A stretch of DNA of 64,000 bases from the IMG/VR virus record IMGVR_UViG_3300034066_001346, positions 1-64,000 of that record. One strand, given 5' to 3'. The notes beneath the pieces were generated by a model. That model was not told the DNA's origin and did no database searches. It was given only the letters and a program-made list of their open reading frames with translations. This DNA comes from a virus. Below, piece by piece: positions 8,063 through 15,457 of the stretch (its first letter is position 1; every line of letters starts with the position of its first letter). The position numbers and the translations under genes are program-made.

Positions 8063-8665
8063 TTAAGCAATAAATAAACCTGGATACTGGTACATAAAAT
8101 CCATATATGAATATCTTACTCCAGATAAGATTTTTTTCACACCATTTCTATACTCTGGATTAGATGAAAATATTATTAAATCACCAGAATTTGGCTTATA
8201 CTCAATTTGTCTGTCTGGAAAATAAATTTCCCCTCCAGTAAAGTCTCCAAAAAAGGCACATATTTTATATTCTATTTTTATTTCAACTTCTTCTACTGGA
8301 GTAAAATTTGTGTAGGTTGGCTCATGAAGATCTCCTGGCAGCATTCTTATTAAAGAATTCATTTTATTTGTCCAGTACTCTGGAGCTATCAAATTAACTA
8401 TATTATCATGAAAACCTAATAAATAAAATCCAATATCATGAGATATTCTTCCATAAGTAAATAAATGTGAAATGTCTCCTTCTTCATAATTAAAATGCTC
8501 TTTTTTTGACTGATTTAAATCAAATGGAGCTAGCCCTTCCAAAATTAAATCTATTAAATCTTTTTTAAAGAAATTTTTATAAAGGTATATTTCATCATCT
8601 AATTTAATTACATCTTTATGATTTTTAAATTTTGGATCTAAATATCTAATTAAATCTTTACTCAT
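8063..8665 (-). CDS. 2OG-Fe(II) oxygenase-like protein lacking iron ligands
   Basis: This 200-residue protein aligns by eye with the oxygenase at 10076: LLxPGD...FGDFTGGEIYFP...YKPNSGDLIIF...GVRYSY. However, the HxD pair expected five residues after PGD is replaced by Tyr/Thr residues, and the distal His of HGV is Asn174 (RNGV). Arg184, the 2-oxoglutarate-binding position, remains. It is therefore probably a non-catalytic relative, perhaps a partner of the intact enzyme encoded upstream (8801-9721). It overlaps the membrane peptide gene by 8 nt. Confidence 0.75.
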   Translation of the reverse strand: MSKDLIRYLDPKFKNHKDVIKLDDEIYLYKNFFKKDLIDLILEGLAPFDLNQSKKEHFNYEEGDISHLFTYGRISHDIGFYLLGFHDNIVNLIAPEYWTNKMNSLIRMLPGDLHEPTYTNFTPVEEVEIKIEYKICAFFGDFTGGEIYFPDRQIEYKPNSGDLIIFSSNPEYRNGVKKILSGVRYSYMDFMYQYPGLFIA

Positions 8666-8804
8666 TTTCTAAATCTATATCTTCAAATAAATTAAAGTCA
8701 AACGAGTCTCCGAGACCAATTCTTTTTAACAATTGATAAAGAGCATATCCAGAAGCAATTGATGCTAAAAAGCATAATATAGTTGTAAAAAATTTATTTT
8801 TCAT
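8658..8804 (-). CDS. Small single-span membrane protein
   Basis: This 48-residue protein has a hydrophobic span (FFTTILCFLASIASGYALY) and an acidic tail. Its start overlaps the stop of the oxygenase gene at 8801 (ATGA) and its end overlaps the next start by 8 nt, so three genes are translationally coupled. Function unknown. Confidence 0.65.
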   Translation of the reverse strand: MKNKFFTTILCFLASIASGYALYQLLKRIGLGDSFDFNLFEDIDLENE

Positions 8805-9721
8805 TGGCCTGGCTTAATAACACAAATATTTTGTCCTGGCATAACATTTGATATTTCGCTTTCATTTTCATATACTCTCATTTCAAATTTTTTAGCCGCA
8901 AATCCTTCTTTTTCTTTTACTTTAAGAAACTCTTTAAAGTCTTCTGGATCCATGCTGTCTCTTGCATCTACAAAATCCTTGCTCCATGCTGAAGACAGAA
9001 ACTGTCTTATATAAAACTTATTTCCTTTTACAGGCTTTACTGCGTGAAAACGATCTGTTCTAAATATTAAAGCGTCTCCAGCTTCCATCTTATACTCTAT
9101 TGGTCTATCAATCAAAAAATATTCAAGTTCTTTGCCATCATAAACCGTAACAGCTTTTTCTGCAGTTTCTAGGTCTGCAAATATTATTTCTCCGCCTTCG
9201 TAATCATCGTTTATATAAATATTGCAATTAAAAATATGCGGAGATCCGCCAAACCAAGGTCTTCTATCTTGATGATATTCCATTGAAAGATTTTTTTCTG
9301 CAGATGTATCTGTTGACTCTAATACTACAACATCTGCAATTCCCCACCTATCCCATACATTTGGTCTAGTTCTATTAGCAATTAGCTCTTCATAAGAAGT
9401 TGGAAAGTCATAGCTTAAACCCAATGAATCAAAGTACTCTTTATTTAAATGATCCTTTTTGTAAACTGAAAGAATATCCCAAAAAACATCTAGGCACTCT
9501 TTTAGCAATTCAGCCCCTTCGCTTGTGTCATTTAAAAATGAATCATCGTCTGCTGGATATGCTTTTGCGTATTCTCCCCAGGGTCTCCAATCTTGCCATT
9601 GACCAAACCACTTGTCCTGCTTTATCTCTTTTTCTTTACGAATAAAAGCGGTGGCAGCTTGAGGGTCCTTTAACACATTTTTAAATAGAAATACGTCTTT
9701 AGATAGTATGATTGGTTTCAT
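8801..9721 (-). CDS. 2OG-Fe(II) oxygenase
   Basis: This 306-residue protein has YHQDRR (HxD iron ligands), NDDYEGGEIIF, YKMEAGDALIF, the distal ligand in RFHAVKPV and a following Arg. These are the double-stranded beta-helix marks of prolyl-4-hydroxylase-like enzymes, which use Fe(II), O2 and 2-oxoglutarate. The substrate is unknown. Its promoter is leaderless: the -10 box (complement of 9728-9733) is 6 nt from the ATG. Confidence 0.85.
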   Translation of the reverse strand: MKPIILSKDVFLFKNVLKDPQAATAFIRKEKEIKQDKWFGQWQDWRPWGEYAKAYPADDDSFLNDTSEGAELLKECLDVFWDILSVYKKDHLNKEYFDSLGLSYDFPTSYEELIANRTRPNVWDRWGIADVVVLESTDTSAEKNLSMEYHQDRRPWFGGSPHIFNCNIYINDDYEGGEIIFADLETAEKAVTVYDGKELEYFLIDRPIEYKMEAGDALIFRTDRFHAVKPVKGNKFYIRQFLSSAWSKDFVDARDSMDPEDFKEFLKVKEKEGFAAKKFEMRVYENESEISNVMPGQNICVIKPGQ

Positions 9722-9747
9722 ATGTCCATTATACTATAATAGATATT

Positions 9748-9834
9748 TTATAGTGCAGCTGTATATATTTGCAATATTAAACCTAAAATCATTGTTATTA
9801 CTGCAACTAGAATTACTTTAAATATAGTTTTCAT
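9748..9834 (-). CDS. Very small membrane peptide
   Basis: This 28-residue frame, MKTIFKVILVAVITMILGL..., is almost wholly a transmembrane helix. It starts 1 nt after the mature end of the tRNA-Lys on the same strand. Composition supports a real peptide; a ribosome site is not obvious, so confidence is limited. Confidence 0.4.
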   Translation of the reverse strand: MKTIFKVILVAVITMILGLILQIYTAAL

Positions 9835-9835
9835 G

Positions 9836-9908
9836 TGTCCCCACTTGGGCTTGAACCAAGGACCCACAGATTAAAAGTCTGTTGCTCTACCGACTGAGCT
9901 ATAGGGAC
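9836..9908 (-). tRNA. tRNA-Lys (UUU)
   Basis: Cloverleaf with acceptor GTCCCTA/TGGGGAC, D arm GCTCAGTCGGTAGAGC, anticodon loop CTTTTAA (UUU) and T arm with GGTTCAAGC. It serves AAA/AAG, frequent in this AT-rich genome. Confidence 0.9.
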
Positions 9909-9913
9909 GGAAG

Positions 9914-9988
9914 TAGGAGTAGTGAGATTTGAACTCACAGTCGTTTGTATATAAGACAAATGCTTTAACCAAATTAAGCTATACTCCC
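9914..9988 (-). tRNA. tRNA-Ile (UAU)
   Basis: Acceptor GGGAGTA/TACTCCT, anticodon stem TTTGT/ACAAA with loop CTTATAT (UAU), T arm GTGAGTTCAAATCTCAC. It reads AUA, a codon rarely served by this anticodon in bacteria, where lysidine-modified CAU is usual. Confidence 0.85.
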
Positions 9989-10075
9989 AAAATGAGAGTT
10001 AGCGTATTCGTAAATGCATCATACAATGATTATATCTTGACCTGCCCAAATATGTCAATATGGTATAATTAACCT

Positions 10076-10882
10076 ATGTTTAAAGATAACCCTAATATAG
10101 AGCAAATCGGTACAAACGTTTTTGTATACAGAAACTTTGTACCAGCAGAATTAGTTAAAACAATTAATGACAAAATGGCCACATACGAACTTGAAGACTA
10201 TAAAATTCAAAATGGTGAAGTTGCTATTAATTGGTACTCAGAGAAAAGCAGTAAGCTTACTCCAGAGTTATTCCCTGTATGGGACATGATTACAGAGCTA
10301 CTAGCTCCTGAACATTGCATTCACCCAAATTTATCTTTACTAGCGATGCGCCCAGGCGACACAATGTTTGTTCACTCAGATTCACCTGGAAGAGACATGG
10401 AAGAAGATCTTACTCAACCAGATAGATGGAACACATGCTGCATTATTGAATATGGTGTTTGTGTTTACTTTGGCGATTACGAAGGTGGAGAGATCTACTA
10501 TCCAAATATCAGCGCAGAAGACGGTTCAACACTCATTGACCATGACACTGACCCAAACTGCCTAACATATGCTGCAAAGCCTGGAGATCTTGTTATACAC
10601 GGTTCTACACACCCTTGGGAACATGGAGTGCGTGAAGTAAAATCTGGAATAAGATATTGCTACTCAAACTTCTCTGTTTTCTCACATGAGAATCCTGGAA
10701 CATTTCCAGTTCCTGGTTCTGAAGAAGAATTAGCACGTAGATCTGATCCTGGACTATGGATGACACCTCTTGGAGAAGTTAATCCACTTACTGGAGTAGC
10801 TCTAACAACCGAAACACATAAAGCTAAGTTTGGTGTTGGTGCCCCTACTCCTGTTGATACAGTATGGAATAAATCTTTATAA
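10076..10882 (+). CDS. 2OG-Fe(II) oxygenase
   Basis: This 268-residue protein has the full set: H100-x-D102 (FVHSDS), FGDYEGGEIYYPN, KPGDLVIHG, distal H183 (WEHGV) and R193. Known relatives hydroxylate protein or small-molecule substrates; the target here is unknown. TATAAT (10064-10069) is 6 nt before the ATG, giving a leaderless mRNA. The C-terminal extension of about 60 residues is not part of the core fold. Confidence 0.85.
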   Translation: MFKDNPNIEQIGTNVFVYRNFVPAELVKTINDKMATYELEDYKIQNGEVAINWYSEKSSKLTPELFPVWDMITELLAPEHCIHPNLSLLAMRPGDTMFVHSDSPGRDMEEDLTQPDRWNTCCIIEYGVCVYFGDYEGGEIYYPNISAEDGSTLIDHDTDPNCLTYAAKPGDLVIHGSTHPWEHGVREVKSGIRYCYSNFSVFSHENPGTFPVPGSEEELARRSDPGLWMTPLGEVNPLTGVALTTETHKAKFGVGAPTPVDTVWNKSL

Positions 10883-10890
10883 TATTGCAT

Positions 10891-11241
10891 TAAATAGTGC
10901 GAAAAAAGTGCGTCGGCGGTAGAAGAACCATATTTTTTATTTAATGTGGAATGTACACACTTATACTTACTCTTTATTCTTTGCTTTTATCTTTATAATG
11001 ATACTTCCAGATTTAGAGCATACAACCCCTATACCCCTTTTATGTTTTTAAAAGAGAACCCCGAAATTGTCCATTTATAAGATAGCAATTCATCGGTTGA
11101 ACTTGGGCGGGAACGCCCAAAGCCAGGATTGCATAATCTAGAAGTATATAATACACTTCCGTCATTATCGCACTTGGAGTTTAACCCCTTGATATTATCT
11201 CCGAAAACTGTCCAAGGTGATTAGTATAACATGGGAGATTT
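10891..11241. other. Gene-free interval with CCGAA-TGTCC repeats
   Basis: About 350 bp between convergent genes with no credible ORF. It holds two copies of CCGAAAnTGTCC (near 11061 and 11201; another is at about 12018), a TATAAT at about 10993, and the structured element at 11085-11132. Confidence 0.6.
11085..11132 (+). ncRNA. Three-helix structured RNA element
   Basis: On the plus strand GCAATTC (11085-11091) pairs with GGATTGC (11126-11132), GGTT (11095-11098) with AGCC (11121-11124), and TTGGGCG (11103-11109) with CGCCCAA (11114-11120) around a GGAA (GNRA) loop. The stacked helices with small internal loops look selected. No known riboswitch family is recognised and there is no adjacent same-strand gene. 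Confidence 0.5.
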
Positions 11242-11916
11242 TTACAGGTCAAGAGTATTAAAAAAGTTTTCTGCTTTTGCTACAAATAGATACATAATTT
11301 TTTCATTATATATATCATCAAGACCATCCATTGGATGTGGAGCTATATTCCTTGTCATTGATTCATCTAATTCATTTACACCAAGTGCAGCAAGGATTTC
11401 TTCTTGAGATATTGGCTTTGGTAAGCCTAATTCCTCAATTCTATTATTCATCCCCGCCAAAAATAATTTGTTCTGATTTTGTCTATCTTCATATGTATAC
11501 TCTGCAGATATTCCAGGAAATTTTAACAGCATTTGTTTAAACTGTGGTAATGGTTCAGCAAATAGAATATTGCTATCTTTAAAGTAGTCGACTGTAATAT
11601 CTACATATGTCCTGGCAATTTCATCTGCATTGTCATACCTAGTTAAATAGGTTCTAATGTCTACATATCCAATCCAAGGAATAACTAGATCACATTTTGG
11701 AAGCTCATTAAATTCAATTGAATGATCTTGTCCATCTGGTGGTAATTCCATTCCAGAAGATCTTACTTTTAGCTCCGCCGTTTTTTTATAATCTAGAGCA
11801 TGAGCTCTATATCCAGCTAGTCCCCAAAAATGTATATCTAATTTAGTTTGATCTTTTTTATAATGCTCAAATATTCTAGATGTATGACAATCACCAACTA
11901 TCGCAACATTTCTCAT
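11242..11916 (-). CDS. SGNH-like protein, paralogue of 43718-44488
   Basis: This 224-residue protein begins NVAIVGDCHTSRIF, where the SGNH block I GDS is GDC. It shares GYVDIRTYLTRY...NILFAEPLPQF with the protein at 43718. A late APHPMDG may stand for the block V Asp/His. SGNH proteins are esterases or acyltransferases that often act on glycans. With Cys in place of Ser, catalysis is uncertain. The leaderless -10 box is 6 nt from the ATG. Confidence 0.65.
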   Translation of the reverse strand: MRNVAIVGDCHTSRIFEHYKKDQTKLDIHFWGLAGYRAHALDYKKTAELKVRSSGMELPPDGQDHSIEFNELPKCDLVIPWIGYVDIRTYLTRYDNADEIARTYVDITVDYFKDSNILFAEPLPQFKQMLLKFPGISAEYTYEDRQNQNKLFLAGMNNRIEELGLPKPISQEEILAALGVNELDESMTRNIAPHPMDGLDDIYNEKIMYLFVAKAENFFNTLDL

Positions 11917-12054
11917 ACTCTAATTATACCAGCGTATAATCCTAGTCGACTACAATATCAGATCTCATAAAATGTTAATATATATTTTTCTTGTATGATA
12001 CACACCATTTAGAATGTCCGAATTGTCCGATAGTGCGACCATATGACCAGTCTT

Positions 12055-12138
12055 TGTGACCCTTATCACATACCTTTTTTTAGAAATGTCCGAATTAAAC
12101 CCATTTTGGATTTGAATTTGTCAGTGGCTTAGTATAGT
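12055..12138 (+). promoter_or_regulatory. CRP/GlxR-like site and MotA-type promoter P1
   Basis: TGTGA-CCCTTA-TCACA (12055-12070) lies upstream of TTGTCA (12118-12123) and TATAGT (12133-12138; the 11-bp register would give TAGTCT). The site centre is about 83 bp before the expected start. Further copies of CCGAATTGTCC flank it (12018, 12087). Confidence 0.7.
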
Positions 12139-12185
12139 CTTAAGACATAAGGTTAATCAAGGTGATTAACAGAAAGGAGTTAGAA

Positions 12186-12368
12186 ATGACTAACTCAAAC
12201 TTTGCAAGAGTAGCAACTCTTAGCGACTATCCACAAGGGTTAATGAACCTTTGTCAATGCGGACAGGTTGTTTTAGCCCCCGCTACAATTCACGACATTT
12301 GCCTACCAAATGGCACTTGCCTACATACCGCTTGCGGTAGAGACATTTGGGGAAACCCAATCGCCTAA
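12186..12368 (+). CDS. Small Cys-rich protein
   Basis: This 60-residue protein has CQCG and a later CLPNGTCLHTACG, a likely zinc site. The ATG at 12186 follows AAAGGAG; an upstream in-frame ATG at 12162 lacks one. First gene of the 12-23 kb early-type region. Not recognised. Confidence 0.65.
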   Translation: MTNSNFARVATLSDYPQGLMNLCQCGQVVLAPATIHDICLPNGTCLHTACGRDIWGNPIA

Positions 12369-12385
12369 CGGCGTGTCTCCCCAAT

Positions 12386-12408
12386 TTGTCACCGCTATAC
12401 GCTACAAT
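12386..12408 (+). promoter_or_regulatory. MotA-type promoter P2
   Basis: TTGTCA (12386-12391), 11 bp, TACAAT (12403-12408). The leader carries ACGAAAGAAG before the ATG at 12444. Confidence 0.75.
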
Positions 12409-12443
12409 TCCTACTATAACTACTAACGAAAGAAGAACAGACA

Positions 12444-12614
12444 ATGACTATCACTTACTCAATCTGGCAAGGCTCTAAACTAATCTCGGTTAATAATGTT
12501 GCACATGAGGTCAAGGCTATTGACCACTTAATCAACTCGCTTAACGATAGCGAACTAGGCAAGGGTAAGAAATTTACCGCTAATGTAATGGACATCAAGG
12601 TAGGGGCTAACTAA
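12444..12614 (+). CDS. Hypothetical protein
   Basis: 56 residues, MTITYSIWQGSKLISV..., no known motif. It is followed by four overlapping genes (TAATG junctions), forming one operon from promoter P2. Confidence 0.6.
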   Translation: MTITYSIWQGSKLISVNNVAHEVKAIDHLINSLNDSELGKGKKFTANVMDIKVGAN

Positions 12615-12799
12615 TGACTAAATGGGACACGATACAAGCAGATGTGCAAGACCAATACGCACACCTAGCAGAAGAAGAAATGTATGAGCAACTAATGGCA
12701 GAAGAAGAAGATGTATTCGGATTTGTTAAGGCTATACAGATTGACCACTTAACAGATGAACAACTAGATGAGGTATTCGACATGTTTGGAGATAAGTAA
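12614..12799 (+). CDS. Acidic helical protein
   Basis: This 61-residue strongly acidic protein is rich in Glu and Asp with Met/Leu heptads. Its charge and size resemble small host-takeover or DNA-mimic proteins, but this is speculation. Both junctions overlap by 1 nt. Confidence 0.65.
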   Translation: MTKWDTIQADVQDQYAHLAEEEMYEQLMAEEEDVFGFVKAIQIDHLTDEQLDEVFDMFGDK

Positions 12800-12990
12800 T
12801 GACTATCGAACTAAACGAATACGGCTTCATGTTTGACATGGGCGATTTTATCTATCTATCCCTATCATGGGCTTTTATTATCTTGTCCGCCCTTGTTTTT
12901 ATCGGGTATAAGGTTTATAAGAGAGTGCAAGCCCATAGATGGGCATCACTAGTAAAAGATGAACTATCTACAGATGAATGGGGTATCTAA
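12799..12990 (+). CDS. Single-span membrane protein
   Basis: 63 residues with one transmembrane helix at about 18-38 (FIYLSLSWAFIILSALVFIG) and a basic then acidic tail. Overlaps both neighbours. Unknown role. Confidence 0.65.
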   Translation: MTIELNEYGFMFDMGDFIYLSLSWAFIILSALVFIGYKVYKRVQAHRWASLVKDELSTDEWGI

Positions 12991-13103
12991 TGAATAGACT
13001 ACTTACTACACTAGTGCAACTATCTATTGCTATCCCCGCCCTATACATGGCACGCATTGTATGGCATGACTTTATTAGCGAGATGAAGGAGTTATTTAAT
13101 TGA
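12990..13103 (+). CDS. Very small membrane peptide
   Basis: 37 residues with a hydrophobic core (LVQLSIAIPALYMARIVW). It overlaps the upstream stop by 1 nt and the next start by 4 nt, and carries that gene's AAGGAG site near its end. Confidence 0.55.
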   Translation: MNRLLTTLVQLSIAIPALYMARIVWHDFISEMKELFN

Positions 13104-13312
13104 GTATGACACAATTTGAAAGAGACCTAACTATAAAAGAAAGCTTTATGGATTTACTTAATGAGATTTATCCAGAGGTAAAGATTGGGTACTCTACCTT
13201 TACCCCCGCCGAGATCTTGGAGTGTTGCGACCCTATCGCCTTTAACATTGGTGTTATAGAGCATGAGGACTACATGCGTGAGTGTGGCATGCTAGATGAT
13301 GAAGATATGTAA
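13100..13312 (+). CDS. Hypothetical acidic protein (TTG start)
   Basis: This 70-residue protein is best read from TTG at 13100, because AAGGAG is 8 nt upstream; an ATG at 13106 is 14 nt away. It contains ILECCDPIAFNIG and ends in acidic residues. Last gene of operon P2. Not recognised. Confidence 0.6.
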   Translation: MSMTQFERDLTIKESFMDLLNEIYPEVKIGYSTFTPAEILECCDPIAFNIGVIEHEDYMRECGMLDDEDM

Positions 13313-13337
13313 ATCATACTAGCCTAGCGGCGTGTCG

Positions 13338-13474
13338 GCTTGACAATAGTCAAGCTGGCCCCCAAAGGAGAGGGGGCTGTGGATAAGTTAAGAAGGCCTG
13401 TGGAAAAACCCTGAAATTTTGTGAGCAACATCACATCAAATAGATTAGGATTTGTCGGTCATGTGTGATAGGCT
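13338..13474 (+). promoter_or_regulatory. Intergenic cassette: hairpins, DnaA boxes, CRP-like site, promoter P3
   Basis: In order: hairpin GCTTGAC/GTCAAGC (13338-13355), GCCCCC/GGGGGC hairpin (13358-13377), a perfect DnaA box TGTGGATAA (13378-13386), a relaxed box TGTGGAAAA (13399-13407), CCCTGAAA, TGTGA-GCAACA-TCACA (13420-13435), then TTGTCG (13452-13457), 11 bp and a weak -10 TAGGCT (13469-13474). The hairpins lack a U-tract. The CRP-like centre is about -53. Confidence 0.75.
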
Positions 13475-13499
13475 TTCGTTATCAACGAAAGGAAAACTT

Positions 13500-13646
13500 A
13501 TGTGTGCAACATGCTATGCTAACGCTAACGGAATAAAGTTTTATTCTGTTTCACCATCTACTCTATGCGATACTCATTTCTTTGAGTGGCAAGAGGAAAA
13601 AATGTATTGGGAATTAGACCGCTCAACGGAAGGACTTTACATATGA
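13500..13646 (+). CDS. Small Cys-containing protein
   Basis: 48 residues, MCATCYANANGIKF..., with CxxC and later C/H residues, possibly a zinc knuckle. The ATG at 13500 follows ACGAAAGGA; an in-frame ATG at 13461 lies within the promoter. It overlaps the next gene by 4 nt. Confidence 0.6.
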   Translation: MCATCYANANGIKFYSVSPSTLCDTHFFEWQEEKMYWELDRSTEGLYI

Positions 13647-13807
13647 GCACTTTTGTATCTGTAAACTCTGTATGTGGTGCAGTATCTACCACAATCGATA
13701 TGTATGATTTAGAATTAAATCCGCATGGTGTTATCTGTTGCGATAATTGTCAAAGCATTGTGTTATGCCGTGAGGCGTGGAATTTTTTATACAAGGGGGT
13801 AAAGTAA
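13643..13807 (+). CDS. Small zinc-finger-like protein
   Basis: 54 residues with GVICCDNCQSIVLC, a likely metal-binding cluster. The start at 13643 follows GGAAGGAC and overlaps the upstream stop (ATGA). Not recognised. Confidence 0.6.
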   Translation: MSTFVSVNSVCGAVSTTIDMYDLELNPHGVICCDNCQSIVLCREAWNFLYKGVK

Positions 13808-13953
13808 TGAATACAGATCTGTTAAAAGATGTCGCATCTATTGCAAAAGAAAAGCATGGCGATAATTGGCTTGCTTATCTTTGGGGCGCATCTCAAGTTT
13901 TGCTTAACGAAAAAGATTTGCAAATAATTTTAGAAACTTTGCAAGATAATTAA
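13807..13953 (+). CDS. Hypothetical helical protein
   Basis: 48 residues (MNTDLLKDVASIAKEKHG...) with an all-helical pattern. Start overlaps the upstream stop by 1 nt. Not recognised. Confidence 0.55.
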   Translation: MNTDLLKDVASIAKEKHGDNWLAYLWGASQVLLNEKDLQIILETLQDN

Positions 13954-13990
13954 ATAAAGGCGGCGTGTCGACTTGACAAAGTCGGCAGCT

Positions 13991-14172
13991 GCCCCCAAAG
14001 ATGAGGGGGCTGTGGATAACTTACGTATAAATGTGGAAAACCCCTGAAAAATTGTGGATAACTTGTGTACGACACGCCCGAGATCTTGTGAGATTTATCA
14101 CATGGCTTGAGCGTCTCACATCTTGGAATTACTGGCTAGTAATTAGTTTATGTCAGTGGGTTTTGGTACAAT
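13991..14172 (+). promoter_or_regulatory. Intergenic cassette: hairpin, three DnaA-type boxes, CRP-like site, promoter P4
   Basis: GCCCCC/GGGGGC hairpin (13991-14010), perfect DnaA boxes at 14011-14019 and 14053-14061 with a relaxed one at 14032-14040, CCCCTGAAAA (14041-14050), TGTGA-GATTTA-TCACA (14087-14102), ATGTCA (14150-14155), 11 bp, TACAAT (14167-14172). The CRP-like centre is about -84. The three DnaA-type boxes are 21 bp apart. Confidence 0.8.
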
Positions 14173-14202
14173 ACTCTTATCAACAAACGAAAGGCGGACA
14201 CC

Positions 14203-14409
14203 ATGTCAGCAAATGTCTATACAATCGAAAGCCTACTTGTAGGAAAAACCTATCGCTCAAAGTCTCTTACTGGAGAAATCATAGACGCAGAAAAGTCTGA
14301 TGATGTCTGGTATGCAGATTGCGATACTTATAAAGTGCAGGTTCGTCCTCACTATTCAGCACCGCTAAACCTCAAAGACACTTATCGTTATTTGGCAGTA
14401 AAGATTTAA
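14203..14409 (+). CDS. Hypothetical beta-rich protein
   Basis: 68 residues, MSANVYTIESLLVGKTYRSK..., SH3-like alternating pattern. Start follows ACGAAAGGCGGA. Single-gene transcript from P4. Not recognised. Confidence 0.6.
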   Translation: MSANVYTIESLLVGKTYRSKSLTGEIIDAEKSDDVWYADCDTYKVQVRPHYSAPLNLKDTYRYLAVKI

Positions 14410-14479
14410 CGGGTATCGAAACAGGGGTAGTTTAGAGGGAGTCCTCGCCCAATGTCGTAAGTAAGAACCCTCACAAAAT

Positions 14480-14502
14480 TTGTCAGCCCTAACTGATACA
14501 AT
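14480..14502 (+). promoter_or_regulatory. MotA-type promoter P5
   Basis: TTGTCA (14480-14485), 11 bp, TACAAT (14497-14502). No CRP-like site upstream. The leader contains AACGAAAGGA. Confidence 0.75.
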
Positions 14503-14535
14503 AACTTAAACAAACAAACGAAAGGAAAACTATAA

Positions 14536-14688
14536 ATGGGAAATTTCTTAGATGTAATGGACGAGGGAACTATCTCCGTCATCACTTGCGAGGATTGCTT
14601 AGGATTTGGCGCAATCTTTTGGGGAGATGAAAACTCCTATGATGTAGAGCCATGCGATTGCGTAACTAACGAAATTGGAGATTACTAA
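14536..14688 (+). CDS. Small Cys-rich acidic protein
   Basis: 50 residues with CEDCLGFGAIFWG and CDC, a probable zinc ribbon of the DnaJ-type CxxCxGxG flavour. Start follows ACGAAAGGA. Not recognised further. Confidence 0.6.
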   Translation: MGNFLDVMDEGTISVITCEDCLGFGAIFWGDENSYDVEPCDCVTNEIGDY

Positions 14689-14689
14689 A

Positions 14690-14893
14690 ATGTATAAGAT
14701 TACTTTATCCTATGACGGAAATTCTGTTCGCTGGAGTAATGACTATGATGATGCATTGGAAGCATTTACCGCATTTGCTAAATTTACTGATGTCGGATTT
14801 GCTAACGAATACTCAACGATTAACCTATCAATGCCAACAGGCAAGATGTACACAAAAGTAATTGACCGCATGGGAAAGGTAACAATTAAATGA
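14690..14893 (+). CDS. Hypothetical protein
   Basis: 67 residues, MYKITLSYDGNSVRWSNDYD..., with an alternating beta-alpha-beta look. ATG at 14690 is 1 nt after the upstream stop. Ends overlapping the next start (ATGATG). Not recognised. Confidence 0.6.
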   Translation: MYKITLSYDGNSVRWSNDYDDALEAFTAFAKFTDVGFANEYSTINLSMPTGKMYTKVIDRMGKVTIK

Positions 14894-15081
14894 TGACCCG
14901 TAAAGACTATGTCGCAACCGCAGAAATTCTAAAGTATGTTAGCGATAAAACTCATCCCGCTGTTTTTTCTAAAATGGTAAATGATTTTGCGGAAATGTTC
15001 GCAAAGGATAACGACCGATTTGATGTAACACGATTTCACGAAGCGAGTGGATACAATGTTCCAAAATTCACTTCGAGATAA
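14890..15081 (+). CDS. Hypothetical protein
   Basis: 63 residues, MTRKDYVATAEILKYVSDKT..., helical with conserved-looking FAEMFAKDNDRFDVTRF. Proteins of this pattern are common as unknowns in actinophages. Operon P5. Confidence 0.65.
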   Translation: MMTRKDYVATAEILKYVSDKTHPAVFSKMVNDFAEMFAKDNDRFDVTRFHEASGYNVPKFTSR

Positions 15082-15190
15082 AGTAAAACGCATTCAGGAA
15101 TTGCGCCGCAGTAATGCGGCGCAACCTGTTCGCAATAAAAAAACTTACACACGCAAAATAAAACACAAAAAGAATTCTGATCATGATTGA
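15056..15190 (+). CDS. Small very basic protein
   Basis: 44 residues, rich in Arg and Lys (KVKRIQELRR, RNKKTYTRKIKHKK). It overlaps both neighbours. A nucleic-acid-binding role is plausible from charge only. Confidence 0.5.
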   Translation: MFQNSLRDKVKRIQELRRSNAAQPVRNKKTYTRKIKHKKNSDHD

Positions 15191-15275
15191 TTTTATTGCT
15201 GCAGTAATTTCAATTGGAATTATTTTTGCAATGGCCACACCGCTATACGTTGCATATAAAGTGTGGAAGAGTTGA
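15183..15275 (+). CDS. Very small membrane peptide
   Basis: 30 residues with one transmembrane span (FIAAVISIGIIFAMATPLYV). Overlaps the upstream frame by 8 nt. Last of operon P5. Confidence 0.5.
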   Translation: MIDFIAAVISIGIIFAMATPLYVAYKVWKS

Positions 15276-15290
15276 CAATTCTTTAAAGCT

Positions 15291-15427
15291 GCCCCCAAAG
15301 GTGCGGGGGCAAAGATCTCTTTAAGTCAAGCACCAAAACACCCTGGAATTTTGTGAGGTTTATCACATAAATAAATTAGATAAACATTGGGCGTGTTGGA
15401 ATTTTTGTCAGTGGACCATGCTACAAT
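15291..15427 (+). promoter_or_regulatory. Intergenic cassette: hairpin, CRP-like site, promoter P6
   Basis: GCCCCC/GGGGGC hairpin (15291-15310), CCCTGGAA (15341), TGTGA-GGTTTA-TCACA (15352-15367), TTGTCA (15405-15410), 11 bp, TACAAT (15422-15427). The CRP-like centre is about -74. No DnaA box here. Confidence 0.8.
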
Positions 15428-15457
15428 TCCATTATCAAACAAACGAAAGGTAAAACA

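Noticed and set aside
12118-12123. Reading TTGTCA as an ordinary -35 element
   Set aside because: The gap to the -10 is 9-11 bp in every case, not 16-19, and one promoter has a separate TTGACA at the right distance.
14031-14300. An 89-codon plus-strand frame across the cassette at 14 kb
   Set aside because: It covers DnaA boxes, the CRP-like site and promoter, and overlaps the better supported gene at 14203 in another frame.
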